From NCBI GenBank assembly GCA_900544715.1, contig UQWL01000002.1, positions 124,001-188,000 on the forward strand: a stretch of DNA of 64,000 nt, in the 5' to 3' direction. A program made the position numbers and the translations under genes. This document shows, piece after piece, positions 53,357 to 62,739 of the stretch. The notes under the pieces are model-generated. The model searched no databases, had not been told where the DNA came from, and saw only the letters and a program-made list of their open reading frames with translations. This DNA comes from an uncultured Oscillospiraceae bacterium (lineage in GTDB: Bacteria; Bacillota; Clostridia; Oscillospirales; Acutalibacteraceae). Within the stretch, counting starts at the first letter, position 1. Each line of letters starts with the position of its first letter.

Positions 53357-53914
53357 TTATTTATCGAATGTCTGGATTTCTTCCTTGTTTTTGATCACAT
53401 TATTGATATCCCGATAAATAAAATACCAACCTTGTCCACTTCCGCAATGACTGCAGACATTCATAGGATAAGTTTTGTTTTTTGTTTTGCTATAGACGCT
53501 TTTGATTCTCTCCGGATATTTTTCCATAAGCATATGGTCATATTCCATGATATCGCCAATGACATTCAATCCGTAGTATTCAATACTTGGGTCTTGCAGA
53601 TGCGCAACAATGTCCTGATGTTTCAGCAATCTGTCATAATCATAAGGAAATGTCACATCCTCGGCGGGCTTGTCTGCATATGTAATATAGGTTAAAATCT
53701 CTGTGGGCTTATGGCATTTGTAACATTCCTTGGTGTATACATACACACGAAACGGCAGTTCGCCACTGGCTGGAGGAATAATTTCTATATTGCCTTTGAA
53801 ATAACCGTATTCCTTTCCAGCTTTAGAGAACTTAACATATGTCTTTTCTCCTTCTTCACGAAGAGAAAATGCTGTTTTAATCTCACCAGTTTTTCGATTT
53901 TTAAATTGAATCAT
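53357..53914 (-). CDS. zinc-ribbon hypothetical protein
   Basis: A 185-residue soluble protein with two Cys pairs, CYKCHKP at about residue 63 and CSHCGSGQGW near residue 155, expected to coordinate zinc. The N-terminal part looks beta-rich (IQFKNRKTGEIKTAFSLREE). The ATG at 53914 has GGAGG six bases upstream, so the longer in-frame start at 53935 is rejected. Family not recognised; the position next to abiE suggests accessory or defence cargo. Confidence 0.7.
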   Translation of the reverse strand: MIQFKNRKTGEIKTAFSLREEGEKTYVKFSKAGKEYGYFKGNIEIIPPASGELPFRVYVYTKECYKCHKPTEILTYITYADKPAEDVTFPYDYDRLLKHQDIVAHLQDPSIEYYGLNVIGDIMEYDHMLMEKYPERIKSVYSKTKNKTYPMNVCSHCGSGQGWYFIYRDINNVIKNKEEIQTFDK

Positions 53915-53954
53915 GTACATCCTCCAATCATGCATATTGGATAAAACTTACAAA

Positions 53955-54772
53955 TTACTGAATCAGCTTTTGAAGTTCAGCTAAAATGCTTTCATAAGAT
54001 ATATTCTCCGCATAGGCAAACTGCTTACGGTACTTGTCCCACATTACCCGAAGTTCTTTACTTTCGGATATATTCTTTAGGATTAGATCCACATTTGAAA
54101 TTTGCTCCGCTGTACTGCGATGCTCTGCAGTAGCCTGCAACGCTTCTTTGAAAGTACTTTTATCAAATTTCTGTGTAGTAGCTAAGTATCATAGAAATCT
54201 CTGGGTCGGGTGTTAAATACGGTTCTGCGAAGAATGATTTCTGCCTTCTCTGCCAAAACAGTTTCAGTGTTGTATGCCCAAAGTCGAAAGGATTTGCTTT
54301 CGTCGAATATTTCATGAAAAGTAAATTCTACTGCGTGTGGGGTTATGGCGTCCCCTGTGGAAACATCGATGGAGATAGGAGTCAAAAGAGTATCATATTT
54401 TGCTTTTATCATAACCCGATAGCCGCCATAGATATCGTCCTCTCTGATAGGAACAATATTGCTGATCTCAAAGGCCACCTCGTCTTCGCAAGGAATATCA
54501 CATATTTCAGACAATGCAGTTTTTATTTTTTCAGGGGTCAGTGGAAGATTATTAAGAGTGGTATCAAGATCCATGGTAGCCCTGTTATCCAGACCTACAA
54601 TAGCGGCAACCAGCATACCACCTTTCAGGACAAACTTATCTTTATATTCCGATTTGGCGAGACGGACCAACAGACGTTCAAACATATAGTTTTGCAGAAT
54701 TACCTGTGCAGGAAGGTTCTTCTGCTTTGCGATATTTCTTATTTTAGCTTTTAAGCTCATAGCGTTGCTCAT
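53955..54772 (-). pseudogene. AbiEii/AbiGii nucleotidyltransferase toxin, frameshifted
   Basis: The first 196 codons (54772-54182) encode an AbiEii-type nucleotidyltransferase: FVLKGGMLVAAIVG, ATMDLDTTLNNLP (catalytic Asp pair), and LAEKAEIILRRTVFNTRPRDFYD. It then stops prematurely at 54182-54184. In the next frame the protein continues (LATTQKFDKSTFKEALQATA) to a normal C-terminus at 53955, so a small indel at about 54187-54190 broke the gene. It starts four bases inside the antitoxin gene. The catalytic core is retained, so residual activity cannot be excluded. Confidence 0.85.
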
Positions 54773-55362
54773 AAAAGTACCTCCAGATATTTTCGCACAA
54801 TCCCAGCTATTTTCATTTTCGTAGCATAAGTGTTCAGCTTGTTTAAATCCTTTTGAGGACTTGCGGCGTACATTTTCAGTGCGGCAAGAAATGTTTCACT
54901 GCCTACTTTATTTCTGCTCCTTACAATGTCGCAGACCGTCCGCTCCAAGTCATATCCGGCAACTTTGTTTCCGGAAGGAGTGGTAAGCATTGTTTTACCG
55001 AGACCAAACAGTTCGGGTTTGATATAATATATTTTGCATTCTTCCTGTATCGCTTTTGATGGGACTTTTCCGGAAGGTGCGGTAATTGTATGCTCAAACG
55101 GAGTGCGGTCCGATATCCCGTGTAAAAATAAGGCCGTTTCGTGAGAGAAGACGAACAGATTGGAACGCATGCTGATGGATAGCAATTCGTCCTGCATATC
55201 ATCGCTAAAAACGTATTGGCCACGGGCAATACGTTGAATTTTATTGTCCAGGCATAATTTTGAGAGTATTGCTCTTGAGATGCCGTGCTCTGCAGCTATT
55301 TTGTTGTTTATAATGCCGCCATTGCTTTCGGCTATCATTTTCAATCGACTAAGATAGTCCAT
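54769..55362 (-). CDS. AbiEi family antitoxin
   Basis: A 197-residue type IV antitoxin of the AbiE system. It has an N-terminal winged helix (IAAEHGISRAILSKLCLDNK, IARGQYVF) and a C-terminal AbiEi_4-like domain (FSHETALFLHGISDR, YDLERTVCDIVRSRNK). It normally represses its operon and neutralises AbiEii. The ATG at 55362 has GAGG seven bases upstream; a GTG two codons earlier overlaps it. Confidence 0.88.
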   Translation of the reverse strand: MDYLSRLKMIAESNGGIINNKIAAEHGISRAILSKLCLDNKIQRIARGQYVFSDDMQDELLSISMRSNLFVFSHETALFLHGISDRTPFEHTITAPSGKVPSKAIQEECKIYYIKPELFGLGKTMLTTPSGNKVAGYDLERTVCDIVRSRNKVGSETFLAALKMYAASPQKDLNKLNTYATKMKIAGIVRKYLEVLL

Positions 55363-55393
55363 TTGCACACCTCGATTGCACTTTTATAAAAAT

Positions 55394-55422
55394 GTGATAC
55401 TCGAAATTATGATTTTTGTCAA
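55394..55422 (-). promoter_or_regulatory. promoter of the abiE pair
   Basis: On the minus strand TTGACA (55417-55422) and TATCAC (55394-55399) with a 17-bp spacer. Confidence 0.6.
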
Positions 55423-55514
55423 TAAGGTGAAATTGACATTTTTAAAATATTGTCTTAAAAATTACGATATTTATTTACTGTGTCAGGCTTGCTTCTTATA
55501 GGTTTGCAAGATAA

Positions 55515-55931
55515 GCGGCAAAGTATAAAGCATACCTGAGTAATTGGAATAATGTGATTGCCGCGCTGCAGGAGAGTGCGGAAATAGTCAGGTAGGAAGA
55601 TGAAGCATCCTCGGAAGGTATTGGCGCCAAGATAGAGGATCTGTAAAAGGAATTTCTGAAGCTGGCTAATTCCCAAGAGGACTACAACAATATCGCCAAT
55701 GAAATTTACAGACTGCGGGGGCTGAAGTAGAACGCCTTGGTGGAGAGCATCAAGCGTGAGGGACTGAAACAGCGGATTCAGGAAATGCGGGAATTTCTGG
55801 ACGGCCAGCCTACAGAGATCATCAGCTATGCTTAGCTGCTGGTGAGGCGGCTGATTGAAAGGGTCACGGTCTACGAGGAGCGGTTTGAAGTGGAATTCAA
55901 ATCTGGCACGAAGGTGGATGTGGCGAAGTAA
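55515..55931 (+). pseudogene. C-terminal remnant of a large serine recombinase
   Basis: One reading frame ending with TAA at 55929-55931 encodes about 135 residues of a large serine recombinase C-terminus: a coiled coil, EGLKQRIQEMREFLDGQP, then VRRLIERVTVYEERFEVEFK. It is interrupted by four in-frame stops (VR*ED, DL*KEF, LK*NAL, YA*LLV), yet no frameshift is apparent. The last 30 residues align with the end of the recombinase at 58439. Everything N-terminal is lost. Confidence 0.8.
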
Positions 55932-56070
55932 GCGAAATATGAAAGATAAGATGCCTTGTGGCTTTGGAATGGTTGCAAGGTGCTTTTTTTATGGGGTGTA
56001 AATTTTGGAATGATGGATTGTGTTTATCAACCAAATGATTTATAATAGTAATGGCTGATGGAGGTGGAAA

Positions 56071-56295
56071 ATGACAACGTCAGACATGATAAGAGAACTA
56101 TGTGAGAAAATGAATGTAAGCCTTGCAGAGCTTTGTAGACGGATTGGGCAGACTCCGCAGAATTTTAATAAAAAACTGCATCGAGGGACGGTTTCCTTTG
56201 AGGAAATGGTGAAGATTGCAGAAGCGTTAGATGTTGGATATGAACATGCATTTGTGCTACCAGATGGAGAGAAAATCCGTGTTGTGAGGAAATAG
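56071..56295 (+). CDS. small XRE-type regulator, copy 1
   Basis: A 74-residue HTH protein (MIRELCEKMNVSLAELCRRI, QTPQNFNKKLHRGTVSFEEM, ending in VLPDGEKIRVVRK). GGAGGTGG precedes the ATG and a TATAAT lies about 40 bases upstream (TTTATAATAG context). The gene and its leader are closely related to copy 2 at 58571 and to the remnant at 62740. It directly precedes a TIGR02391-type gene. Confidence 0.85.
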   Translation: MTTSDMIRELCEKMNVSLAELCRRIGQTPQNFNKKLHRGTVSFEEMVKIAEALDVGYEHAFVLPDGEKIRVVRK

Positions 56296-56351
56296 ACAAC
56301 CAATTCCTCCCGGAAAATATGATAGCATTGGAGTGAGTTAATTACTATGAT

Positions 56352-56975
56352 GTGTTGGCAGAAACCGATTCTGGATACACAAAAACCCAACTAACAAGGC
56401 TACTTCAACAAAGTGGAACTGAAGCCGTTTCTGACGGTGGTAGTAGCACTGCATATGGATATACGTTTGGGTTAAATAAACGGGATTGGCTATATAATTG
56501 TCTGGCTACAGAGATTAACAAAAACCACTCTTTGAGCAAAGTTTATTTATTCTTAGAAAAAGCGTTGAATCCCGTCGCTTTTACAGATGAAAAAAACAGA
56601 GGCAAATATGACTACCTGCTGGAGGGAACAAATAAAGCACTTTTGTTAGCTGGTCTTGAGATAACAAAGGAAGGAAAACTGATTGAAGTTGTTCGGGCTA
56701 AAACTCTCGATGAAGTTGATAGAAGGGTAAATAGTTTGCAGCGGCAATTATACATTCGAGCAATACACAGCGAAGTCCAAAAATATTGCATTAAGGATTA
56801 TCTTCAAAGAGATTATTATGATGCTGTATTTGAAGCCGCAAAAGGGTTGGCTGAAAGAGTACGCACAATATGTGACGATTATCCCGGCACGGCAGCGTGT
56901 GGGGAATCGCAAAAAAGACGAAGAGCGGCCGAAGCTACGCGTTGCCGCCTACTGCCGCGTTTCTACGGACAGTGA
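56352..56975 (+). pseudogene. TIGR02391/Ymh-type protein, truncated by recombinase
   Basis: The frame holds a recognisable TIGR02391 core: a helical N-terminus (AETDSGYTKTQLTRLLQQ), ALNPVAFTDEKNRGKYDYLL, then YYDAVFEAAKGLAERVR. The family is linked to abortive-infection-like and restriction-island contexts. After residue about 173 the sequence becomes recombinase DNA read in another frame, so the native C-terminus is lost. The start is only a GTG/TTG without a clear site, and the N-terminus may also be lost. The frame ends at 56975 within the recombinase. Confidence 0.65.
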
Positions 56976-58439
56976 TGAGCAGGCCACCAGCTACGAGGCA
57001 CAGATTGAATATTACATGGCTTATATCCAGAAAACCCCCAAATGGGAGTTGGCTGGCATATTCGCAGATGATGGACTATCCGGAACTGACACCCGAAAAC
57101 GCGGGCAATTTAATCTCCTGATCGAAGAATGCTGATCGAAGAATGCATGGCGGGCAAAATCGACATGGTAATTACGAAATCCATCAGCCGATTTGCCAGA
57201 AACACCTTGGACTGCCTGAAATATATCCGGCAGCTAAAGGACAAAAATATCCCCGTGTTTTTTGAGAAGGAAAACATAAATATGATGGATTCAAAGGGTG
57301 AAATCCTGCTGACCATCATGGCGTCGCTGGCGCAACAGGAAAGCCAGTCTTTAAGCCAGAACGTGAAGCTCGGCTTGCAGTTCCGATACCAACAGGGGCT
57401 TGTGCAGGTCAACCACAACCGCTTCCTCGGCTATACGAAGGATGAGGAAGGGATGTTGGTCATTGAGCCGGAAGAGGCCGAAATCGTGAAGCGCATCTAT
57501 CGGGAATACCTGGAGGGCGCAAGCCTCCTGCAGATCGGGAAGGGGCTGGAGGCAGACGGGATACTCACGGCGGCGGGAAAAGCGCAGTGGCGTCCGATCA
57601 CCCTCCAGAAAATCCTGCGGAATGAAAAGTACATCGGGGACGCTCTGCTCCAGAAAACTTATACAGTGGATTTTCTCTCAAAGAAAAGGGTCAAAAATAA
57701 CGGTATTGTCCCACAATATTATGTGGAGGGCAGCCATGAGGCAATTATCCCCCGCGACCTTTATATGCAGGTGCAGGAGGAAATGGCACGTCGGGCAAAC
57801 CTGCACAGTGGATCTGATAGGAAGAAGCGGGTATACAGCAGCAAATATGCGTTGTCGAGCATCGTCTACTGCCCCAAGTGCGGGGATATTTACCGCCGTA
57901 TCGCATGGAACAACCGGGGCAAGCACTCCACGGTGTGGCGTTGCTGCACTAGGGTGGAACATGGCCCGAAGGCTTGCGACGCACCGACCATCCAGGAATC
58001 AGACCTGCAAGATGCGGTGATGAGAGCCATCAACGGGGTTCTTGGCGGCAGGGAGGTTTTCCTTCCGCTCTTAGAGGAGAATATAGAGGCAGTCATTGGA
58101 TACGGCGTGGATGATGAGATTGCAGAGATTGACTGTAGGCTGGCAGAGCAGCAGAAAGAGTTGCTGAAACTGGCAAACGTGAAAAAGGATTACTCGAAGG
58201 TGGCTGATGAGATAGACAGGCTCCGGGAGGAACGGCAGAATATTTTGACGAGAGAGGCTGACCGGGAGGGCAGACGGCAACGGATCGAGGAAATGAAAGA
58301 CTTCCTGCAAGAGCAGGCAGACACACCGTTGGAGTATGATGAGCAGTTGGTGAGGCGGCTGATTGAAAAAGTGACGATGTATGAAAACAAGGCTGTGGTG
58401 GAATTCAAATCGGGACTGGAAACGAATGTAGAACTATAG
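56872..58439 (+). pseudogene. large serine recombinase broken by 14-bp duplication
   Basis: The sequence encodes a large serine recombinase: VTIIPARQRVGN, nucleophile region AAYCRVSTDSDEQATSYEAQ, TKSISRFARNTLDCL, recombinase domain, zinc ribbon (CPKCG with CCTRVEHGPKAC), coiled coil, and C-terminal VRRLIEKVTMYENKAVVEFK. The reading frame is split because CTGATCGAAGAATG occurs twice in tandem at 57118-57131 and 57132-57145. The first part stops after residue about 87 and the rest continues in another frame to 58439. A GTG at 56872 is the only plausible start. Removing one repeat unit would restore a full enzyme. Confidence 0.88.
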
Positions 58440-58570
58440 GATGCTGAATAGTTAGCGCCTTGCGACTTGGAAACAGGTGGCAGGGTGCTTTATTTGTGAA
58501 AATTTTGTAAAAATTCTCGCATTTATCAACCAGAAGGTTTATAATAGAGATATAGTGATGGAGGTGCGTG

Positions 58571-58795
58571 GTGACAACATCAGATATAATAAGGCAGTTA
58601 TGTGAGGAAATGAATATCAGTCAGGCAGAGCTTTGCAGACGTATCGGGCAGACACCACAGAATTTCAACAAAAAATTACAGCGAGAAACTGTATCATTTA
58701 AAGAAATGATTAGTATAGCAAGAGTTTTAGAGATTGATTATGAACAGACATTTATATTGCCTGATGGCAAAAAAATCGGTATAAGTACAAGATAG
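58571..58795 (+). CDS. small XRE-type regulator, copy 2
   Basis: A 74-residue HTH protein nearly collinear with copy 1 (IIRQLCEEMNISQAELCRRI, QTPQNFNKKLQRETVSFKEM, ILPDGKKIGISTR). The GTG at 58571 occupies the position of the ATG of copy 1, after the same GATGGAGGTG site, and TTTATAATAG is conserved upstream. It precedes the regulator/radical-SAM cassette by 59 bp. Confidence 0.85.
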   Translation: MTTSDIIRQLCEEMNISQAELCRRIGQTPQNFNKKLQRETVSFKEMISIARVLEIDYEQTFILPDGKKIGISTR

Positions 58796-58854
58796 AAAAG
58801 ATATTTCACAAAAATTGCAAAAATAATCACTATCGTCTTGTTAAGGAGTGACTT

Positions 58855-59949
58855 ATGAAAAATATTTCAATAATTGATAAGATTGCAGAATATCTTAGTT
58901 GTGATATAAAAACAGCAGAACTTTATATGTTGCTATTGGAAAAGCCTTACGCATTTGAATTGATTATAGAGTTAAATAAGGAATATGAGCAAGCCTTAGA
59001 GTTTTTAATATCAAAATGTTTAATAAGCGAATATATAGATGAAAGAACTGGGGGAAGAAAAATATATTTTTCCATAGACCCGAAATATTCTTTATCTGCA
59101 ATATTACTTAATGAAATATGGGAGAGAGATTCAGAGTTGCACTCATTAGATTTATTAGAGAATAGACCCGATGTTTCGGATCTTCAATATAGATATATGC
59201 TACTCAATGAAATTTCTACAGAGGTTCAAAACTTATATAAACGGCAATTGCCATATATTCGAGAAATAGTTATAGTTGTTAAGGGACAGGAGAGAATAGC
59301 AAGTAGTATAGCGGAACAGATTGCAGATGTGCAAAATGATATATGCGCAATGGTATCGCCTCCGCAACTTATGGGTGAAATTGTTTGGCAGGCTATTCAA
59401 GAGAAAATGAATGCAGGTGTTTCATACTATAGAATAACAGATTTTAACGAAATAGTTAGGCATGGTTTTAAAATTGCTAGGCATGAGATAGAAACTTATA
59501 GTGAAAAAATATATATTTTTAGAGGGGTATTGCTTCCGGAGAAATTTTACATATTAGATCGACAAAAAGTTATTTTTTTTGAGAAAAGTAAAAATAAAAA
59601 GAAATATCTTAAAAGAATTCAAGTCATAAAAAATGAAGGAGTTGCAACTCAATTTTTGGATAGGTACAATAAGTTCATAGAAAACAGTATAGATTTGAGA
59701 ACGCTCATTCCATTGATTGAAAAATATCGAAAAAAAATGACACAGACTCTTAATGGAAAGCTCGATAGAGCGGAATGTGAGTGGTTGATAGATGTATTTG
59801 ATAATGGAGTTTTTTACGCTAAAAAGAAATATGAAGCTAGTTTTATTGAGTCAACAATTAATAAATGCAAAGAAAAAAATTTGATTCGTATTCTGGATGA
59901 TGGAGCACCTGTCGTCAATTATTGTATAGAAGATATTTTATCAAAGTAA
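58855..59949 (+). CDS. TrmB-like regulator, HTH plus PLD-like sensor domain
   Basis: A 364-residue protein. The N-terminal 80 residues form a winged-helix-like unit (EYLSCDIKTAELYMLLLEKP, LISEYIDERTGGRKIYF). Residues about 100-250 form an alpha/beta domain (REIVIVVKGQERIASSIAEQ, AMVSPPQLMGEIVW, EKIYIFRGVLLPEKFYILDR) resembling the PLD-like sensor part of TrmB-family regulators. The remainder is helical. AAGGAGTG precedes the ATG. It is likely the regulator or sensor of the following radical SAM genes. Low GC, family assignment moderate. Confidence 0.6.
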   Translation: MKNISIIDKIAEYLSCDIKTAELYMLLLEKPYAFELIIELNKEYEQALEFLISKCLISEYIDERTGGRKIYFSIDPKYSLSAILLNEIWERDSELHSLDLLENRPDVSDLQYRYMLLNEISTEVQNLYKRQLPYIREIVIVVKGQERIASSIAEQIADVQNDICAMVSPPQLMGEIVWQAIQEKMNAGVSYYRITDFNEIVRHGFKIARHEIETYSEKIYIFRGVLLPEKFYILDRQKVIFFEKSKNKKKYLKRIQVIKNEGVATQFLDRYNKFIENSIDLRTLIPLIEKYRKKMTQTLNGKLDRAECEWLIDVFDNGVFYAKKKYEASFIESTINKCKEKNLIRILDDGAPVVNYCIEDILSK

Positions 59950-59998
59950 AGAAAATATTCAAGACCGTAAAAAATTTATATGAAGGGAGCTTTTTGAG

Positions 59999-61234
59999 AT
60001 GAATGCTAATGAATTTTATAAACAATTTAGTGCTAAAGATATTGAAATGGTGAAAGAATACTTGAAAAAAAGATATTCGAAGAAAAAAAGCACAAAAAAA
60101 TTTGGTATAGTGTATGATATTCTTCATCAATGTGATCTTAATTGTGTGGGCTGTGGGACGAATGCAGTATATGCTGGTCAAACACGATTAGATGATGTTC
60201 AGCCATCGTTTCAACAAATAGAGCATGTTTTTTCTAAAATAAAAACCTATGCTGATAGTGCGAATACCCCGGTATTTATTAATATTGGCGGAGGAGAGCC
60301 GTTTTTAAGAAAAGATATTCTGACTATTCTTAAGAGTGCATCAGAATATTTTGGAGTAAGCGGAGTAGGCGTTGATACAAACGGAACGTTAGATGATGCA
60401 TACGAATTAATAAGTCAAGCAATGCAATTTTCATCATACATTGGAATTAGTGTTAATGGGCTAGAAAATTATCATAATTGGTGGGCTGGTAATAAACGCA
60501 TTAATCCATTTCAACGCTCTATGGATACAATAAAAAGATTATGTGATGCTGGTAGTTATCAATGCATGAAGTTGGAAGTTACCTCTGTGGCAACAAACAA
60601 AAATTTGGCGGATATACCGAAATTAATTGAAATATTGGCAGATATGGGAGTGAAAAATTACAGCATACATAGAGCTATGCCCGTTGGACGTATGAGCAAA
60701 CATAGGGAATTATTACCAACAGCCAAAGAGTATTTTGAACTTCTTATTAGTATTATTGAAGCAGCAAATAAGACTGGAATGGATGTACACATCCACCATT
60801 CGATTGAGTCCATACACGAAACGCTTATGCTTGGGTTACCAACATATGAAGAGGATAAAGTGGGGAATCCAGATTTAGGTTCTTCAATAGGAATTGAGCC
60901 AGAAGGAAGACTGGTATTTGATCCTTGGTGTACAAGTGGTATGTGGACATTATTATCCAGTGGTTGCATTTATGATAGTAATCTCAAATTTGAAGAGCTT
61001 TTAACAGATAAAGGAAGTGTTTTTGACATCTCAAAAACTTATACAGCACCCCACTTAAGGTGTAATGGTTGTCAAATGCCTTGTTCGGGAGGGAGTAGAA
61101 TTGTATCTGCTTCTAGCAGTTTGTTAGATCTTTCTGAAAATGATGCACAATTGACAGATTTATTATCGGCAATGGTAACAGTAGATCCCGCTTGTCCACT
61201 CTATGAGGAGGTTGATGAAGATGAGGAATTTTAA
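59999..61234 (+). CDS. radical SAM protein with SPASM-like C-terminus
   Basis: A 411-residue radical SAM enzyme. The CX3CX2C cluster is Cys45/Cys49/Cys52 (HQCDLNCVGCG), and the SAM-binding GGGEPF motif follows at about residue 98. The core barrel extends to about 250. The C-terminus has a SPASM-like cysteine set: DPWCTSGM, SSGCIYD, RCNGCQMPCSGGSR and DPACPLYE, which would hold auxiliary Fe-S clusters. SPASM enzymes usually modify peptides or proteins; no small precursor peptide gene is visible. GGGAG precedes the ATG; it overlaps the DUF5680 gene. Confidence 0.85.
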   Translation: MNANEFYKQFSAKDIEMVKEYLKKRYSKKKSTKKFGIVYDILHQCDLNCVGCGTNAVYAGQTRLDDVQPSFQQIEHVFSKIKTYADSANTPVFINIGGGEPFLRKDILTILKSASEYFGVSGVGVDTNGTLDDAYELISQAMQFSSYIGISVNGLENYHNWWAGNKRINPFQRSMDTIKRLCDAGSYQCMKLEVTSVATNKNLADIPKLIEILADMGVKNYSIHRAMPVGRMSKHRELLPTAKEYFELLISIIEAANKTGMDVHIHHSIESIHETLMLGLPTYEEDKVGNPDLGSSIGIEPEGRLVFDPWCTSGMWTLLSSGCIYDSNLKFEELLTDKGSVFDISKTYTAPHLRCNGCQMPCSGGSRIVSASSSLLDLSENDAQLTDLLSAMVTVDPACPLYEEVDEDEEF

Positions 61235-61859
61235 GTCGGAAACAGAAGTGTCTATATCTAAGGTAAAAGAGTTCGTTTATAAAGCAAAAAAAGAGACTTT
61301 TGCAGCAACTGACAGTAAGGTATCTAAAACAAATCAAAGTTCGATATTATCATACCGAGCATTTGATTCTGATCAATATGCAGGAATGATTTATAACGAT
61401 GAATATAGTGGAAATACTATAGAAGCTGGTTGTGAAACTGTATCAATGGATTTGTGTAATGTTTGGAGGAATCAATACTACGGAGGATCTTTTGTACAGT
61501 ATTGGGATGGAAAAAAGGTAAGTGAGTTAAAGATTTCTTCTTCTATACAAATCGAGTATCTTCCATTTATTACGGTTGAGTTTCTAAAAATGGCATTATT
61601 ACAATTGCCCCTCGACTTTCCTGTAAGAGGCCCGCATTATTTTCAAGCAAAACAAGTCGATTTTGAAGGAGTGTCATATTATGGGGATTGGGAATATGAA
61701 AATAATTGGAAATCCATCCCAATTTATCAGAGCGATGATCCATTTTCCGCATTTCAAGGAGAAGAGTGTATTCGATGTAATGGAATTGTGATTTACTGGC
61801 ATGGTTATCAAGGAGGATTTTTACGAGATAAATATTTTCCAATTATCTTATCTGACTAA
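61221..61859 (+). CDS. DUF5680 domain protein
   Basis: A 212-residue protein. KEFVYKAKKETFAAT, then SYRAFDSDQYAGMIYNDEYSG, GGSFVQYWDGKKVSEL, and PVRGPHYFQAKQVDFEG match the DUF5680 pattern (a beta-rich domain of unknown function). A shorter C-terminal repeat of the same type (GEECIRCNGIVIYWHGYQGG) carries a CxxC-like pair. The ATG at 61221 has GGAGG nine bases upstream and overlaps the upstream SPASM gene. It could be the substrate or chaperone of the neighbouring radical SAM enzymes. Confidence 0.7.
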   Translation: MRNFKSETEVSISKVKEFVYKAKKETFAATDSKVSKTNQSSILSYRAFDSDQYAGMIYNDEYSGNTIEAGCETVSMDLCNVWRNQYYGGSFVQYWDGKKVSELKISSSIQIEYLPFITVEFLKMALLQLPLDFPVRGPHYFQAKQVDFEGVSYYGDWEYENNWKSIPIYQSDDPFSAFQGEECIRCNGIVIYWHGYQGGFLRDKYFPIILSD

Positions 61860-61894
61860 CTAATTTTAAGAATTTTAAGGAGGAATCTGATGCT

Positions 61895-62716
61895 ATGGAA
61901 ATAAAAGAAATTAGCGCGTCATCTTATGTTTCAAAATCAAAATTACCCGATGCAGATTACGTGATTAATCCATATGTGGGATGCCCACACAAATGTATCT
62001 ATTGTTATGCGGAATATATGAAGCGTTTTTCTGGGCATTCAAGAGATGAATGGGGAGATTTTGTAGATGTAAAAATATGTGACAAAGATGTAAATGCAAG
62101 TTTATATTCCGAAAATGAAACAATTCTTTTTGGATCAGTAACAGATGCATATAATCCATTTGAAAAAAAATATGAAAAAACAAGAAGAATTTTAGAACAA
62201 CTTGTATCATGTAAGGCACGAATTGAAATATTAACAAAGTCGGATCTTATTTTACGGGACATAGATATTTTGAAAAAAATACCCAATGTTTATGTGGGTA
62301 TTTCTATGAATACAACAGACGATGCTTTTCGTAAAGAAATTGAACCTTTTGCTTCTAGTATAGAAAAGCGTATCAATACTTTGGATACATTACATAAGGA
62401 AGGAATACCAACATATTTATTTATGTCACCAATATTTCCGGGATTAAGTGATTGTAAGGAAGTTATTGATAAAACCCATAGGTTTATTAATTATGTTTGT
62501 TTTGAAAATTTGAATTTGCGGGGAGCATACTTGCCCAGAGTAATGGATTATATTAAAGAGTCATATTCAGAATATCAAGATATGTATAAGTCGATATATT
62601 GGAATAAAAGTATTACATATTGGGAAAATTTAAAAATCGAACTAGAAAAATACTGTAAAGAGCTTGGTGTGGAATATAGATTTTATTTTTACCATGAGAA
62701 GATAAAGAAAAAATGA
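61895..62716 (+). CDS. SPL/Rv2578c-type radical SAM protein
   Basis: A 273-residue radical SAM protein with Cys30/Cys34/Cys37 (VGCPHKCIYCYAEYM), FGSVTDAYNPFEKKYEKTR and ILTKSDLILRDIDIL, as in the spore-photoproduct-lyase-related family that includes Rv2578c. It lacks a long extra domain. True photoproduct lyases are larger, so this is a family member of unknown reaction. AAGGAGG lies about 11 bases before the ATG. Last gene of the AT-rich cassette. Confidence 0.85.
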   Translation: MEIKEISASSYVSKSKLPDADYVINPYVGCPHKCIYCYAEYMKRFSGHSRDEWGDFVDVKICDKDVNASLYSENETILFGSVTDAYNPFEKKYEKTRRILEQLVSCKARIEILTKSDLILRDIDILKKIPNVYVGISMNTTDDAFRKEIEPFASSIEKRINTLDTLHKEGIPTYLFMSPIFPGLSDCKEVIDKTHRFINYVCFENLNLRGAYLPRVMDYIKESYSEYQDMYKSIYWNKSITYWENLKIELEKYCKELGVEYRFYFYHEKIKKK

Positions 62717-62739
62717 CAATAGATCGTTTTAGATTGATG

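Noticed and set aside
59950..59998. Precursor peptide gene for the SPASM radical SAM enzyme
   Set aside because: The gap is 49 bp and no small frame with a ribosome site is present here or elsewhere in the cassette.
61895..62716. Spore photoproduct lyase proper (SplB)
   Set aside because: The protein is short and the sequence fits the wider SPL/Rv2578c-type radical SAM family; the context is a mobile island, not sporulation or DNA repair genes.
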